Notes: generated from the letters alone by a model not told the origin. Numbered from the stretch's first letter, positions 1-7,631 are shown. The stretch is DNA of 10,000 bases from Candidatus Hydrogenedens sp. (GCA_020216745.1 JAIWNQ010000139.1:1-10000); one strand, 5' to 3'. Numbers and translations are program-made.

Positions 1-492
1 ACGAATAATGTTATGGAACCAAAACCTCAAAAAGGATTGTCTGGAAATATCAATTTGTCCAAATTGCAATCATTAAAACATATTATGGACAGTAGACAAT
101 TTGAAGCATGGGAATATAAAACGATGGAAGGGGTACATCGCAAACTCACTTTTGCACGTCAATCCTTGCTTGGTGAAATATCAAGATACAATTTGGAAGA
201 TTATATTATCTGGAAGTATGAGTATCCGCAAGACCCTGAGTATATTTATAAAAAATGGAAAGGGAACTCAGATACATTTCTAAGTCGCTTTGTTTTCCTA
301 CATCCTGAAATCTCACGTCGTTTTAAGCGAAAGGCAATCTATTTCGGTTTTCGTGGGTTTATTGATATCTTCGTTTATCCTGTAACGGCTCCTCCTGATA
401 AACGTATTCATAAAGATATCCACGACATTGAATCCCTTTTATGGGCAAATACAATAAATGGAAGGATTGACTTGGGTGAACCAAAAGCCTAA
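1..492 (+). CDS. Unrecognised protein, 3' end (probably 5'-truncated by the window edge)
   Basis: The reading frame is open from base 1 to a TAA at 490-492. The first ATG is at base 13, but the 12 bases before it contain no Shine-Dalgarno sequence, so the gene more likely begins left of the window. The 159 residues from that ATG are rich in Lys, Arg, Tyr and Trp. There is no signal peptide or clear membrane segment, although a hydrophobic, aromatic stretch (around AIYFGFRGFIDIFVYP, residues 108-123) follows a basic patch (RRFKRK). I recognise no family. It could be the C-terminal domain of a larger enzyme or a small stand-alone protein. A 106-base AT-rich gap separates it from ald. Confidence refers to it being coding, not to any function. 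Confidence 0.6.
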   Translation, partial: TNNVMEPKPQKGLSGNINLSKLQSLKHIMDSRQFEAWEYKTMEGVHRKLTFARQSLLGEISRYNLEDYIIWKYEYPQDPEYIYKKWKGNSDTFLSRFVFLHPEISRRFKRKAIYFGFRGFIDIFVYPVTAPPDKRIHKDIHDIESLLWANTINGRIDLGEPKA

Positions 493-546
493 CCTATTTA
501 ATTTTGAATTCCAGTGTAAAAAATAATAATATAAAAGAAATAAATT

Positions 547-567
547 TATACTATAAATTTTAGTATA
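547..567. promoter_or_regulatory. Perfect 7-bp inverted repeat upstream of ald, possible operator
   Basis: TATACTA (547-553) and TAGTATA (561-567) form a perfect inverted repeat around a 7-base spacer, ending about 30 bases before the ald start codon. Ald genes in other bacteria are often controlled by regulators that bind short dyads upstream (for example Lrp/AsnC-type AldR or PucR-type AdeR), so an operator role is plausible. The region is extremely AT-rich, however, and such dyads arise easily by chance. No regulator gene is adjacent. Confidence 0.25.
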
Positions 568-598
568 TAAAAATAAATGTTTATAAAGGAGTAACAAC

Positions 599-1702
599 AT
601 GATAATAGGAATCCCAAAAGAAATTAAACCAGGCGAAAAAAGAGTAGGTATTGTTCCATCTGGTGTTTCTGCTTTTGTAGCACATGGTCATAAGGTCCTT
701 GTGGAGAAAGGAGCAGGTTTGGGTAGTGGGATTCCCGATGATAATTATCGTAAGGCTGGGGCAAAAATTATCTCGTCTGCGAAACAAATTTGGGAACAGG
801 CAGACATGATAATTAAGGTAAAGGAACCCTTAGATAATGAAATAAAATTATGTCGACCAGGACAAATCTTATATACATATCTTCATTTAGCATCGAATGA
901 AGTTCTAACCCGTGGTTTGTTAGAACAACAAATAGTCGGTGTGGCATATGAAACTATTCAATTAGATGACGGTTCCCTTCCTTTATTGACCCCAATGAGT
1001 GAGGTAGCAGGACGTCTATCTGTGCAAGTTGGGGCTCGTTGTTTAGAAGCCACTTACGGCGGTATGGGTGTATTATTAGGCGGTGTTTCTGGTGTAAAAC
1101 CTGCAAAGGTTGTGATTTTAGGTGCTGGCGTTGCTGGATCCAATGCCTGCACTATTGCTGTGGGTATGGGTGCTCATGTCACTATTATTGATATTAATCC
1201 TGCACGACTACGGTATATTCAGGACATTATGCAGGGAAGAGTTACAACATTGATGTCAAACCGTGCAAATATTGCAGAAGAAGTCTCACAGGCTGATTTG
1301 TTAATCGGCTCCGTATTAGTTCCTGGAGCCAAAGCACCGCGACTGGTCACAAAGGATATGATTAAAAACATGAAACCAAATTCTGCAATTGTTGATATAG
1401 CCATTGACCAAGGGGGCTGTATCGAAACGTCAAAACCCACAACGCATGATAACCCTACCTATCGTGTAAATGATGTAATACATTATTGTGTAACGAATAT
1501 GCCTGGTGCTGTCCCTCGAACATCAACTTATGCATTAACCAATGTTACATTAGGTTATGGTCTTATGATTGCCGATTTTGGCATTGACAAGGCAATTGCG
1601 AAGGATAAGGCACTCCGTAAAGGTATAAATTTATATAAGGGTAAAATTACATATAAGGCTGTGGCTGAAGCATTTAATATGGATTGGGAGGAAATAGGCT
1701 AA
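599..1702 (+). CDS. ald: Alanine dehydrogenase
   Basis: NAD-dependent L-alanine dehydrogenase, which interconverts L-alanine with pyruvate and ammonium in the cytoplasm. The 367-residue length is normal for the family. It opens with the typical IGIPKEIKPGE-R-VG start. Residues known to be important in the Mycobacterium tuberculosis enzyme are present at the same numbers: Arg15 and Lys75 (pyruvate binding), His96 and Asp270 (catalysis), the GAGVAG dinucleotide loop at 175-180, Asp198 for the NAD ribose, and the NMPGAVPRTST segment at 300-310. The start is fixed by AAGGAG at 586-591, seven bases before ATG. It appears to be its own transcription unit, with an AT-rich upstream dyad as a possible control site. 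The product could be used for alanine catabolism or for reductive ammonia assimilation and NAD recycling; the sequence does not decide which. Confidence 0.97.
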   Translation: MIIGIPKEIKPGEKRVGIVPSGVSAFVAHGHKVLVEKGAGLGSGIPDDNYRKAGAKIISSAKQIWEQADMIIKVKEPLDNEIKLCRPGQILYTYLHLASNEVLTRGLLEQQIVGVAYETIQLDDGSLPLLTPMSEVAGRLSVQVGARCLEATYGGMGVLLGGVSGVKPAKVVILGAGVAGSNACTIAVGMGAHVTIIDINPARLRYIQDIMQGRVTTLMSNRANIAEEVSQADLLIGSVLVPGAKAPRLVTKDMIKNMKPNSAIVDIAIDQGGCIETSKPTTHDNPTYRVNDVIHYCVTNMPGAVPRTSTYALTNVTLGYGLMIADFGIDKAIAKDKALRKGINLYKGKITYKAVAEAFNMDWEEIG

Positions 1703-1728
1703 CAAATATATATAAAATACAAACCAAA

Positions 1729-1743
1729 ATGTGTATAATACAT
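1729..1743 (+). promoter_or_regulatory. Candidate -10 element upstream of the isomerase-like gene
   Basis: A perfect TATAAT lies at 1734-1739 within the short near-palindrome ATGTGTATAATACAT, 55 bases before the next start codon. No good -35 hexamer is visible at 16-18 bases spacing. This is a weak promoter call in AT-rich DNA, but the position would suit independent transcription of the downstream gene. Confidence 0.25.
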
Positions 1744-1793
1744 CTAATGTTTTGAGTTTGACGACGATTAGACATAGGTAGGAGAATGAGGCT

Positions 1794-2681
1794 ATGTATA
1801 TCGCCATTCGTGATTCAGTCCTACTCGAGGTATTTCCAAACGTTGTAGAGGGAGCAAAATATCTCAATATAAATCATATTGAATTTCGGCTAAATAACAA
1901 CTTTTCTGTTGCTAATTTAGAATCCGATGGCGAAATGTTATTAGAAACAGATGAACAAATTCTTTTATATAAAGAAGAATGTCAAAAACAAAACCTTATT
2001 GTTTCTGCCTTACTTACAGAGTTCGACCTTAGCATGGCATCGTTTGAGAAATCAGTAGAGTGGTTCAAAAAGGCTGTTCATATTGCTGAGGCACTGGAAG
2101 CAAAAGTAATTCGTATCGATTCAATGGTTCAGCAAGAGCATTTGTATACTTTTGGTAAAAAGGTAGAGTTGTATACAAATGTTTTCTCTGAAGTTATTGC
2201 TGAAACCGATGATACTGAGATAGAATTTGGTCTTGAAAATCATGGACGTGAAGGTAATAATCCTATCTTTCTATGGGCTGTTGTGAAGAATATTGATAGC
2301 CCACGGTTTGGATTAACATTAGATTTTGGCAATTTCTACTGGCGAGGCTATCCATTATCAGAAACAGAAACAATACTAAAATTACTTGCTACCTATACAA
2401 AACATACCCATATTAAAAATATTGCTTACCCAAAAACTGCACAGGAAATATATCGTGAAGTGGGTTGGGAATATGACACCTACGTTTGTCCTATATTTCA
2501 AGGCGATATAAATATCGAATCGGTGTTAATTGAATTAAAAAATGCCGACTATAACAATGTATTATGTATCGAAGATGAATCCTTACATCACTACTCAGAC
2601 CCTGAAAAGAAGAAAGAAATTCTTCAAAAAGATGCCGAATTTCTAATAGAGATAATGAATGATATTCAATTCGACAATTAG
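1794..2681 (+). CDS. Sugar phosphate isomerase/epimerase-like TIM barrel protein
   Basis: A 295-residue cytoplasmic protein (no signal peptide) of the xylose-isomerase-like TIM barrel / AP endonuclease 2 superfamily. Members isomerise or epimerise sugars and related polyols, usually with a divalent metal. Alternating strands and helices and the usual metal-ligand positions are visible: Glu148 in GLENHG, Asp177 in LTLDFGN, His204/His206 with Lys208 in KHTHIKN (the family VH-K-D-like motif), and Glu260 in CIEDES. QGDI (236-239) matches the GDID/GEGDV segment often seen before the last strand. The length is typical. AGGAG at 1780-1784, nine bases before ATG, supports the start; the ATG at 1786 is out of frame. 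The substrate cannot be read from the sequence, and other superfamily roles such as a hydroxypyruvate isomerase-like or inosose dehydratase-like enzyme are possible. Confidence 0.85.
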   Translation: MYIAIRDSVLLEVFPNVVEGAKYLNINHIEFRLNNNFSVANLESDGEMLLETDEQILLYKEECQKQNLIVSALLTEFDLSMASFEKSVEWFKKAVHIAEALEAKVIRIDSMVQQEHLYTFGKKVELYTNVFSEVIAETDDTEIEFGLENHGREGNNPIFLWAVVKNIDSPRFGLTLDFGNFYWRGYPLSETETILKLLATYTKHTHIKNIAYPKTAQEIYREVGWEYDTYVCPIFQGDINIESVLIELKNADYNNVLCIEDESLHHYSDPEKKKEILQKDAEFLIEIMNDIQFDN

Positions 2682-2807
2682 AATTATCCTGTCTTAAATT
2701 CTCATCTATATGTCGATTTAACAATATCGTTTTTATCATAAACTATATGAATATTTAGAGGTCTCAAAATATACATAAAAATGTTTTGTCAGAAAGGGTA
2801 ATTTATT

Positions 2808-5060
2808 ATGAGTATGATTTTTGTAGGTATGGTTTTAATTGTTTCTAATTTCCATGGGATAGATGATATTCCTTATGAACATTTTTTCCATGAGCCATTA
2901 CCTGTTGAGGGATTGCCAGACCTATCAGGTAGTGTCACTTTACCATTATGTGTTATAAAAAATAAATTTAATAAAGTATATCTCGGAACAAGTGAGGGAC
3001 TATTTCTATTTTCAGAGGAAAATAATCAATGGGTGGAGGTATCCTGTCTAACAGAAAAAGGTCCTATTTTTGCATTAAAAGCAATAAATGAAAACCTGAT
3101 TTATATAGGTGCGTGGAACGGCTTTTACATAATGTCCAATGGTAAAAGCCAAAAAGTAGATGAGATTGGTGATGTGCCTATTTCCGCTATAGATATTGTT
3201 GGGGAGCGTATTATTGTAGGAGGTCCTGATGGAATATGGCTATATCAGCCTGACCATGGCTGGCAGAAAAAAGAAATGACTATTCCAAGGAGTATACGTA
3301 ATATTACATTAGTAAACGCTGATAACTTTTGGATTGCAACAGAAATTGGGCTTGTTTATGTTAAAGGTGGAGAAAAGATACATTATCAACACAAAGAAGA
3401 TAAGTTTAGTAAAAGTGATGAAGAGAAAGAATTAATCTCCAATAATTTATTATCGCTTTGTTCCTTATCTAATGATGAATTATGGGCTGGAGGTTTGGGA
3501 GGCATTACTGTATTAAGAAATGAGAAAGTAAAATACAAATACCTATATCATGAATTTCCAGGTGCTACGATAACGAAAATAGTCTATGACCCCCTTTCAG
3601 GTCGGATATGGATAGGTACAAATAATGGATTAGTATTATCAAGTCACGAACAAAATAAACCTAAAAAGGTATTTCGAAGTCGCCGTTGGTTATTGGATAA
3701 CCACGTATCTGATATTGCTCTAAGTAACAACAATGTTTATATATCTACCTCAAAGGGAGTAAGTAGGTTAAGGATTGAAAATAAAACGTTATATGAAAAA
3801 GCAACAGTATTTGAGGAAATTGCCCGAAACCGACATACCCGTCCACCAGGTATTGTTGAAAAATGTCTATTACCGAAACGTGGTGATATTTCTATTTGGG
3901 AACCAGTAGATGACGATAATGATGGTGGATACACATGTATGTATCTTGCTGGATTGTCATTCCAATACGCTGTTACGAATGACGAGGCAATACGTCAAAG
4001 AGCCAAAGAGATTTTTAAGGCAATATTATTCTTAGAGCAAGTAACCGAATTGCCTGGGTTTATAGCACGGACGGTTGTTCCAAGTGATTGGAAACGAGTT
4101 AGTGACGCAAACGAGCAATTAACACCCCAGCAAAAGGCTACAATGAAAGTGGTAGACCCACGTTATAAACCTGTTGAAGAACGGTGGAGATTATCAAAAG
4201 ACGGGAAGTGGTTGTGGAAAGGAGATACAAGCAGTGATGAGATTACTGCACATTTTTTTGGTTGGTCTATTTATTATGATTTATGTGCTGATGAGGAAAA
4301 CAAACAACTCCTTCAACAGTTAGTGAAAAGGGTAATGGATAAAATTATTTCGGATGGTTATGTTCTTAAAGATATTGACGGGCATCATACCCGATGGGGT
4401 GTTTGGGCACCAGAACGATTAAAGCATGACCCTGACTGGACTAATGAACGAGGTATTAATGCTTTAGAAATTCTGTCTTACTTGAAAGCATCCTATCATA
4501 TTACTGGTGATGAAAAATATCAGAACGAATACGAACGACTTCTTACTAATGAAGGATATGCACAAATTGTGCGACGGGCTAAAAATTATGGGCATTCTTC
4601 TATAACGCATATTGATGATGAACTTCTTGCTTTTACATACCCCGCTTTGTTCCGATATGAAAAAGATGAGCAATTGCTTAATATCTATCGTGAAAGTATT
4701 CAACATTGGTATCGTGGTATCGAGAATGAACAATGTCCGTTATATAACTTTATTTATGCGTGGTGTATGGGTTCAGACCCACATTTAGAAGAGTCGACTT
4801 ACACATTACGTGATATTCCATTTGACCTAATTAATTGGACTGTAGATAACCGTTTCCGTGAAGATATTAAATTAGTAAGAGAACCCATCTTAGAGGATGT
4901 GCAAACTTCAAGGCTACTTCCTCCAAGTGAGACAGCTGTGATACGGTGGGATAAAAATCGCTGGGAAGCAGTACAAGGCGATGGTGGCTCAACGGAATGG
5001 GCACCCACATTTTATCTGTTCCCTTACTGGTTAGGTAGATACCTTGGCGTAATAAAATAA
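2808..5060 (+). CDS. Seven-repeat beta-propeller fused to a helical toroid-like domain
   Basis: A 750-residue protein of unknown activity. A short uncharged hydrophobic N-terminus (residues 4-12, IFVGMVLIV) could be a weak signal sequence or anchor. Residues about 45-330 contain seven repeats resembling the Reg_prop (two-component regulator propeller) motif: VYLGTSEGL (57), IYIGAWNGF (98), IIVGGPDGI (135), FWIATEIGL (174), LWAGGLGGI (225), IWIGTNNGL (267) and VYISTSKGV (310). Spacings of 37-51 residues fit a complete seven-bladed propeller. Residues about 340-750 are helix-rich, with conserved-looking acidic and aromatic segments (VDDDNDGGY 367-375, DEITAHFFGW 477-486, HIDDELLAF 601-609, TEWAPTFYLFPYW 729-741). 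They resemble six-hairpin (alpha/alpha) barrel enzymes of polysaccharide breakdown. An in-frame stop at 2799-2801 means translation starts at or after 2808; AAAGGG at 2793-2798 is a modest ribosome site. No histidine kinase domain is present, so it is not a hybrid sensor. Enzyme activity is inference. Confidence 0.8.
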   Translation: MSMIFVGMVLIVSNFHGIDDIPYEHFFHEPLPVEGLPDLSGSVTLPLCVIKNKFNKVYLGTSEGLFLFSEENNQWVEVSCLTEKGPIFALKAINENLIYIGAWNGFYIMSNGKSQKVDEIGDVPISAIDIVGERIIVGGPDGIWLYQPDHGWQKKEMTIPRSIRNITLVNADNFWIATEIGLVYVKGGEKIHYQHKEDKFSKSDEEKELISNNLLSLCSLSNDELWAGGLGGITVLRNEKVKYKYLYHEFPGATITKIVYDPLSGRIWIGTNNGLVLSSHEQNKPKKVFRSRRWLLDNHVSDIALSNNNVYISTSKGVSRLRIENKTLYEKATVFEEIARNRHTRPPGIVEKCLLPKRGDISIWEPVDDDNDGGYTCMYLAGLSFQYAVTNDEAIRQRAKEIFKAILFLEQVTELPGFIARTVVPSDWKRVSDANEQLTPQQKATMKVVDPRYKPVEERWRLSKDGKWLWKGDTSSDEITAHFFGWSIYYDLCADEENKQLLQQLVKRVMDKIISDGYVLKDIDGHHTRWGVWAPERLKHDPDWTNERGINALEILSYLKASYHITGDEKYQNEYERLLTNEGYAQIVRRAKNYGHSSITHIDDELLAFTYPALFRYEKDEQLLNIYRESIQHWYRGIENEQCPLYNFIYAWCMGSDPHLEESTYTLRDIPFDLINWTVDNRFREDIKLVREPILEDVQTSRLLPPSETAVIRWDKNRWEAVQGDGGSTEWAPTFYLFPYWLGRYLGVIK

Positions 5061-5192
5061 TGCACCCCTAAATAAGATTTTCAATATAAATGGCTATTTC
5101 GTTAGAATACTTTCATCTTTTGGAGATGCGAATAAGTTTATTGTAACCATTTGTCTTTTAATAATCATATTTGCCTTAAAGGTTAATCATTA

Positions 5193-5885
5193 ATGAGTTT
5201 TTCTTTGAACTGGAACTTTTTTTGGCATCTAATCGGTATAATAGGTGCTATTATTTTCTTTGGTCGATTTTATATTCAATGGATATGGTCGGAAAAAATG
5301 GGGAAAAGTGTTATACCACTCGTATTCTGGTATATGAGTGCGGTAGGCTCTATTATGTTATTAGCCTATGGTGTTTTTATCCTTTCCCCTGTGGGGGTGG
5401 TGAGTTATGGTTTTAACCTATTAGTATATGTTCGAAATTTAATTCATATCTGGCGTAGACAAAATAAACTTACCTCTCTACGGTATCATATTGCCCATGC
5501 CCTCATTATCGTTGCACTGCTTGTCTCAACTGTGGTTGTAACGTACGTGTTTTATCAAAAAATTTTTCATGTTCGTGAAATGGAACGTTCCATGGCAATT
5601 AGACATAGTATCTGGATTTTTGTAGGTATTCTGGGACAATTCCTATTTGCTCTCCGTTTTTTAATTCAATGGTTAGCGACAGAGGTTAAAAAACAGAGCG
5701 TTGTGCCTACTATTTTTTGGTATTTAAGTTTGCTTGCCTCATTTTTGCAGATAATCTCATATACCTTCCAACGAGAATGGCTTTATGCTTTTGGACTATT
5801 TACGACACTTTTTGTTTATTTTCGTAATATCTGGCTTATCAGAAAAGGGCAAAAAGATATTTTGGAAACAAACGGAAATGAATAA
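5193..5885 (+). CDS. Tandem LAB_N-domain membrane protein (lipid-A-disaccharide synthase N-terminal-like)
   Basis: A 230-residue inner-membrane protein made of two copies of the LAB_N domain, the small membrane domain found at the N-terminus of some LpxB proteins and as stand-alone proteins. Copy A (about 14-88) and copy B (about 144-218) align with a constant offset of 130 residues through their core. Paired motifs are GRFYIQW/LRFLIQW (24/154), SVIPLVFWY/SVVPTIFWY (39/169) and YVRN/YFRN (79/209). About 18 of the first 40 aligned residues are identical. A single extra hydrophobic helix (about 102-121) joins them, giving a 3-1-3 helix layout. No LpxB glycosyltransferase domain follows. Function is unproven; handling of lipid-linked sugars or a small-solute transport role like related MtN3/PQ-loop proteins are the main options. 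AAAGG at 5178-5182 sits ten bases before the ATG. Confidence 0.88.
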   Translation: MSFSLNWNFFWHLIGIIGAIIFFGRFYIQWIWSEKMGKSVIPLVFWYMSAVGSIMLLAYGVFILSPVGVVSYGFNLLVYVRNLIHIWRRQNKLTSLRYHIAHALIIVALLVSTVVVTYVFYQKIFHVREMERSMAIRHSIWIFVGILGQFLFALRFLIQWLATEVKKQSVVPTIFWYLSLLASFLQIISYTFQREWLYAFGLFTTLFVYFRNIWLIRKGQKDILETNGNE

Positions 5886-5928
5886 CAGATACCGTTTTTA
5901 ACACTAACGAAAAGAAGCAGAACAGTTT

Positions 5929-5946
5929 AAAAAGGCGTTCCCAACG
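5929..5946 (-). terminator. Weak candidate terminator for the tRNA-Ala transcript
   Basis: Read on the - strand, CGTT-GGG-AACG forms a 4-bp hairpin (5936-5946) followed by CC and five T (5929-5933), about 73 bases beyond the tRNA 3' end. The stem is very short, so this is only a possible Rho-independent stop. No better candidate is seen between it and the tRNA. Confidence 0.2.
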
Positions 5947-6018
5947 AAAGAAAAGCACATCACAACTTAGTTAAATTTATAATTCCCTTTATAATCCTTG
6001 AACCTGCACTTATTAATA

Positions 6019-6094
6019 TGGTGGAGTCGAGGAGGATCGAACTCCCGACCTCATGACTGCCAGTCATGCGCTCTCCCAACTGAGCTACGACCCC
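6019..6094 (-). tRNA. tRNA-Ala (anticodon GGC)
   Basis: The - strand folds into a complete 76-nt cloverleaf. The acceptor stem is GGGGTCG/CGACTCC, the D stem GCTC/GAGC, and the anticodon stem CATGA/TCATG with loop CTGGCAG. A 5-base variable region is followed by the T arm GGGAG-TTCGATC-CTCCT, discriminator A and an encoded CCA. The anticodon GGC reads GCC alanine codons. The acceptor stem carries G3-U70, the well-known identity signal for alanyl-tRNA synthetase, which independently supports the assignment. It stands alone between two oppositely oriented protein genes, with its own promoter just upstream. Confidence 0.97.
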
Positions 6095-6108
6095 ACCGAA
6101 GGAACTAT

Positions 6109-6138
6109 ATTATAACCGAAAAACAGGTTTATTGTAAA
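6109..6138 (-). promoter_or_regulatory. Sigma70-type promoter of tRNA-Ala
   Basis: On the - strand, TTTACA (6133-6138, five of six matches to TTGACA) and a perfect TATAAT (6109-6114) are separated by 18 bases. Transcription would start near 6102, leaving a leader of only about eight bases before the tRNA 5' end at 6094, a usual layout for tRNA genes. The promoter faces away from the GH5-like gene that starts at 6231, so the 6095-6230 region is a divergent intergenic region. A TATAAT at 6161-6166 on the + strand could serve that gene but lacks a recognisable -35. Confidence 0.75.
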
Positions 6139-6230
6139 GTAAAAGAATGCAATGGAATTTTATAATTTATTACAATGTTTAGAAGTAGCTTTATACAATC
6201 ATAAAATAACTACAGAAAGGAAGTAACAAA

Positions 6231-7601
6231 ATGAGGAGATATTTTGCCAAAAAAAATGTTTGTACTTTCTTTTTAATACTGTTTGCTTCTTTACTTTTTG
6301 ATTTAAAAGGATATGGGGAGGAAGAGGCAAAGGTAGAAAAACCTACTTATATATATGATAAAAGCGGACGCATTGTTATTTATCACGGTATCACGGTTTC
6401 AAATTCTGCCCGTAAAACAGAAGACTTTTTACCGTGGCAAAGTAAGGAAGACTTCTCAAAGTTAAAAAATTGGGGGTTTAATTTAGTTCGGTATCTCATT
6501 TTCTGGGAAGCGATTGAACCCACATCTGGTATATATAACGAAGCATATATGCAAAGTACATTAGAACGACTACAATGGCTTGATGAATTAGGAATCGATG
6601 TTTTGTTATGCGTTCATCAAGATTTATTTAGCAGAAAATTCGGAGGAAGCGGTTTTCCATCATGGGCTATTCATGATAAAGACCTCCCTTTTACACCAGT
6701 GACTCCACCTTACAAAAATTATTTCTCAAAACCTGTGATGACGTGCTTCGATTACTTTTGGCGTAGTGAAATGTTGAAAAAAACATACATTGATATGTTG
6801 AAGTACGTTTTATCGAAGGTAGATAAACAGCCAAACTTGATTGGTATCGAGGTATTTGATGAGCCCTGGCCTCATATTGGACCTGGATTTGAACAAACAT
6901 TTTTAACTGAATTTTATCAGAGAATCGATAAGATGATGCAGGAGAATAATTTTCAGACACGTATTTTCTTTCAACCTATGCTAATTTCAAGTGTGTTAAT
7001 ACCTACTGGCTTGCAATTTAAACCAACAGTCCCCTCAATTTACGCCGTTCGCTACTTTGACCCCCTTTACGACAATCAAGACGAAACGTATGGCAGAACG
7101 AACAACTGGATAATGTCTACCACAATTTCTCAGCGAGTTCGTGAAGCTAAACGTTGGGGCATCCCTATGATGATAACAGACTTCGGAGTAAACCTGAATA
7201 TGTCAGGGGCATCACAATTCCTCGACGATTGGTTCAAACTTGTTGACCAATATCATTTGGGATGGGTTTATAACTCATATGACAAGGATACAGACAATCC
7301 GTATGCAATTCTTGATGGTGAGGGAAATGCAAAACCTATTTTAAGCAAATTGATTCAAACCTATCCTCAGCGAATTGCAGGCAAAAATCCATCATGGTTC
7401 GTTCGTGGAAATTTATTTAAGCTAACGTATGAAAACATCGGCATTAATTCGCCAACTGTAGTATTTATCCCTAAAAGTGATGTTGCCAGACAGGTTGTAG
7501 TTAATGGAAAATTTCAACCCTATGACCCACTTAGAAATCTATGTTTTGAATATGTTGCCTCACAGGATGAAAAAACTATAAATATTGTTGTCCAATGGTG
7601 A
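6231..7601 (+). CDS. Exported GH5 / endoglycoceramidase-like protein with altered catalytic residues
   Basis: A 456-residue protein with an N-terminal signal peptide (basic residues 2-8, hydrophobic 11-23, likely cleavage near KGYG-EEE), so it acts outside the cytoplasm. The body resembles GH5 TIM barrels, especially the endoglycoceramidase-type branch: YHGITVSNSARK (51-62), WGFNLVRYLIFWEAIEPTSG (81-100), VLLCVHQDLFS (124-134) with His129, and DEPWP (210-214) with the presumed acid/base Glu211. The usual Asn of NEP is Asp210, and the expected nucleophile motif TEFG reads TDFG (316-319), giving Asp317 in place of Glu. The later GW-YN segment (344-348) also differs from the common aromatic WxYW. 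A beta-rich C-terminal part (about 385-456) is typical of this branch. AAAGGA at 6216-6221 supports the start. It may be a divergent glycosidase or a non-catalytic relative. It heads a probable unit with the next two genes. Confidence 0.82.
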   Translation: MRRYFAKKNVCTFFLILFASLLFDLKGYGEEEAKVEKPTYIYDKSGRIVIYHGITVSNSARKTEDFLPWQSKEDFSKLKNWGFNLVRYLIFWEAIEPTSGIYNEAYMQSTLERLQWLDELGIDVLLCVHQDLFSRKFGGSGFPSWAIHDKDLPFTPVTPPYKNYFSKPVMTCFDYFWRSEMLKKTYIDMLKYVLSKVDKQPNLIGIEVFDEPWPHIGPGFEQTFLTEFYQRIDKMMQENNFQTRIFFQPMLISSVLIPTGLQFKPTVPSIYAVRYFDPLYDNQDETYGRTNNWIMSTTISQRVREAKRWGIPMMITDFGVNLNMSGASQFLDDWFKLVDQYHLGWVYNSYDKDTDNPYAILDGEGNAKPILSKLIQTYPQRIAGKNPSWFVRGNLFKLTYENIGINSPTVVFIPKSDVARQVVVNGKFQPYDPLRNLCFEYVASQDEKTINIVVQW

Positions 7602-7631
7602 AGATAGGTAACACTTCACAAAGAAAATACT

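Noticed and set aside
2717..2736. CGAT/ATCG hairpin followed by five T after the isomerase-like gene.
   Set aside because: The stem is only four base pairs, with low GC; too weak for a terminator call.
5095..5134. Nested hairpin potential in the gap before the LAB_N gene (CATCT-TTTGG-AGATG inside an outer TATTTCG/CGAATA pairing).
   Set aside because: The inner stem is five base pairs, the outer has a bulge and a 12-base one-sided internal loop, and no T-run follows. It fits neither a terminator nor a known riboswitch.
5906..5957. Imperfect direct repeat AACGAAAAGAAGCA / AACGAAAGAAAAGCA in the gap before the tRNA.
   Set aside because: Two short copies in purine-rich DNA with no further copies nearby; not enough to call a repeat element or att site.
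5882..5974. A stop-free stretch after the LAB_N gene in another frame, encoding a very basic Lys/Arg/Ser/Gln-rich tail and ending in TAA at 5972-5974.
   Set aside because: It has no ATG, GTG or TTG start and no ribosome site, and the basic composition follows simply from A-rich DNA. No slippery site near the LAB_N stop suggests programmed frameshifting.
6019..6094. tRNA gene as an integration site for a mobile element.
   Set aside because: No integrase gene, no duplicated tRNA 3' end and no compositional break was seen in the flanking sequence.
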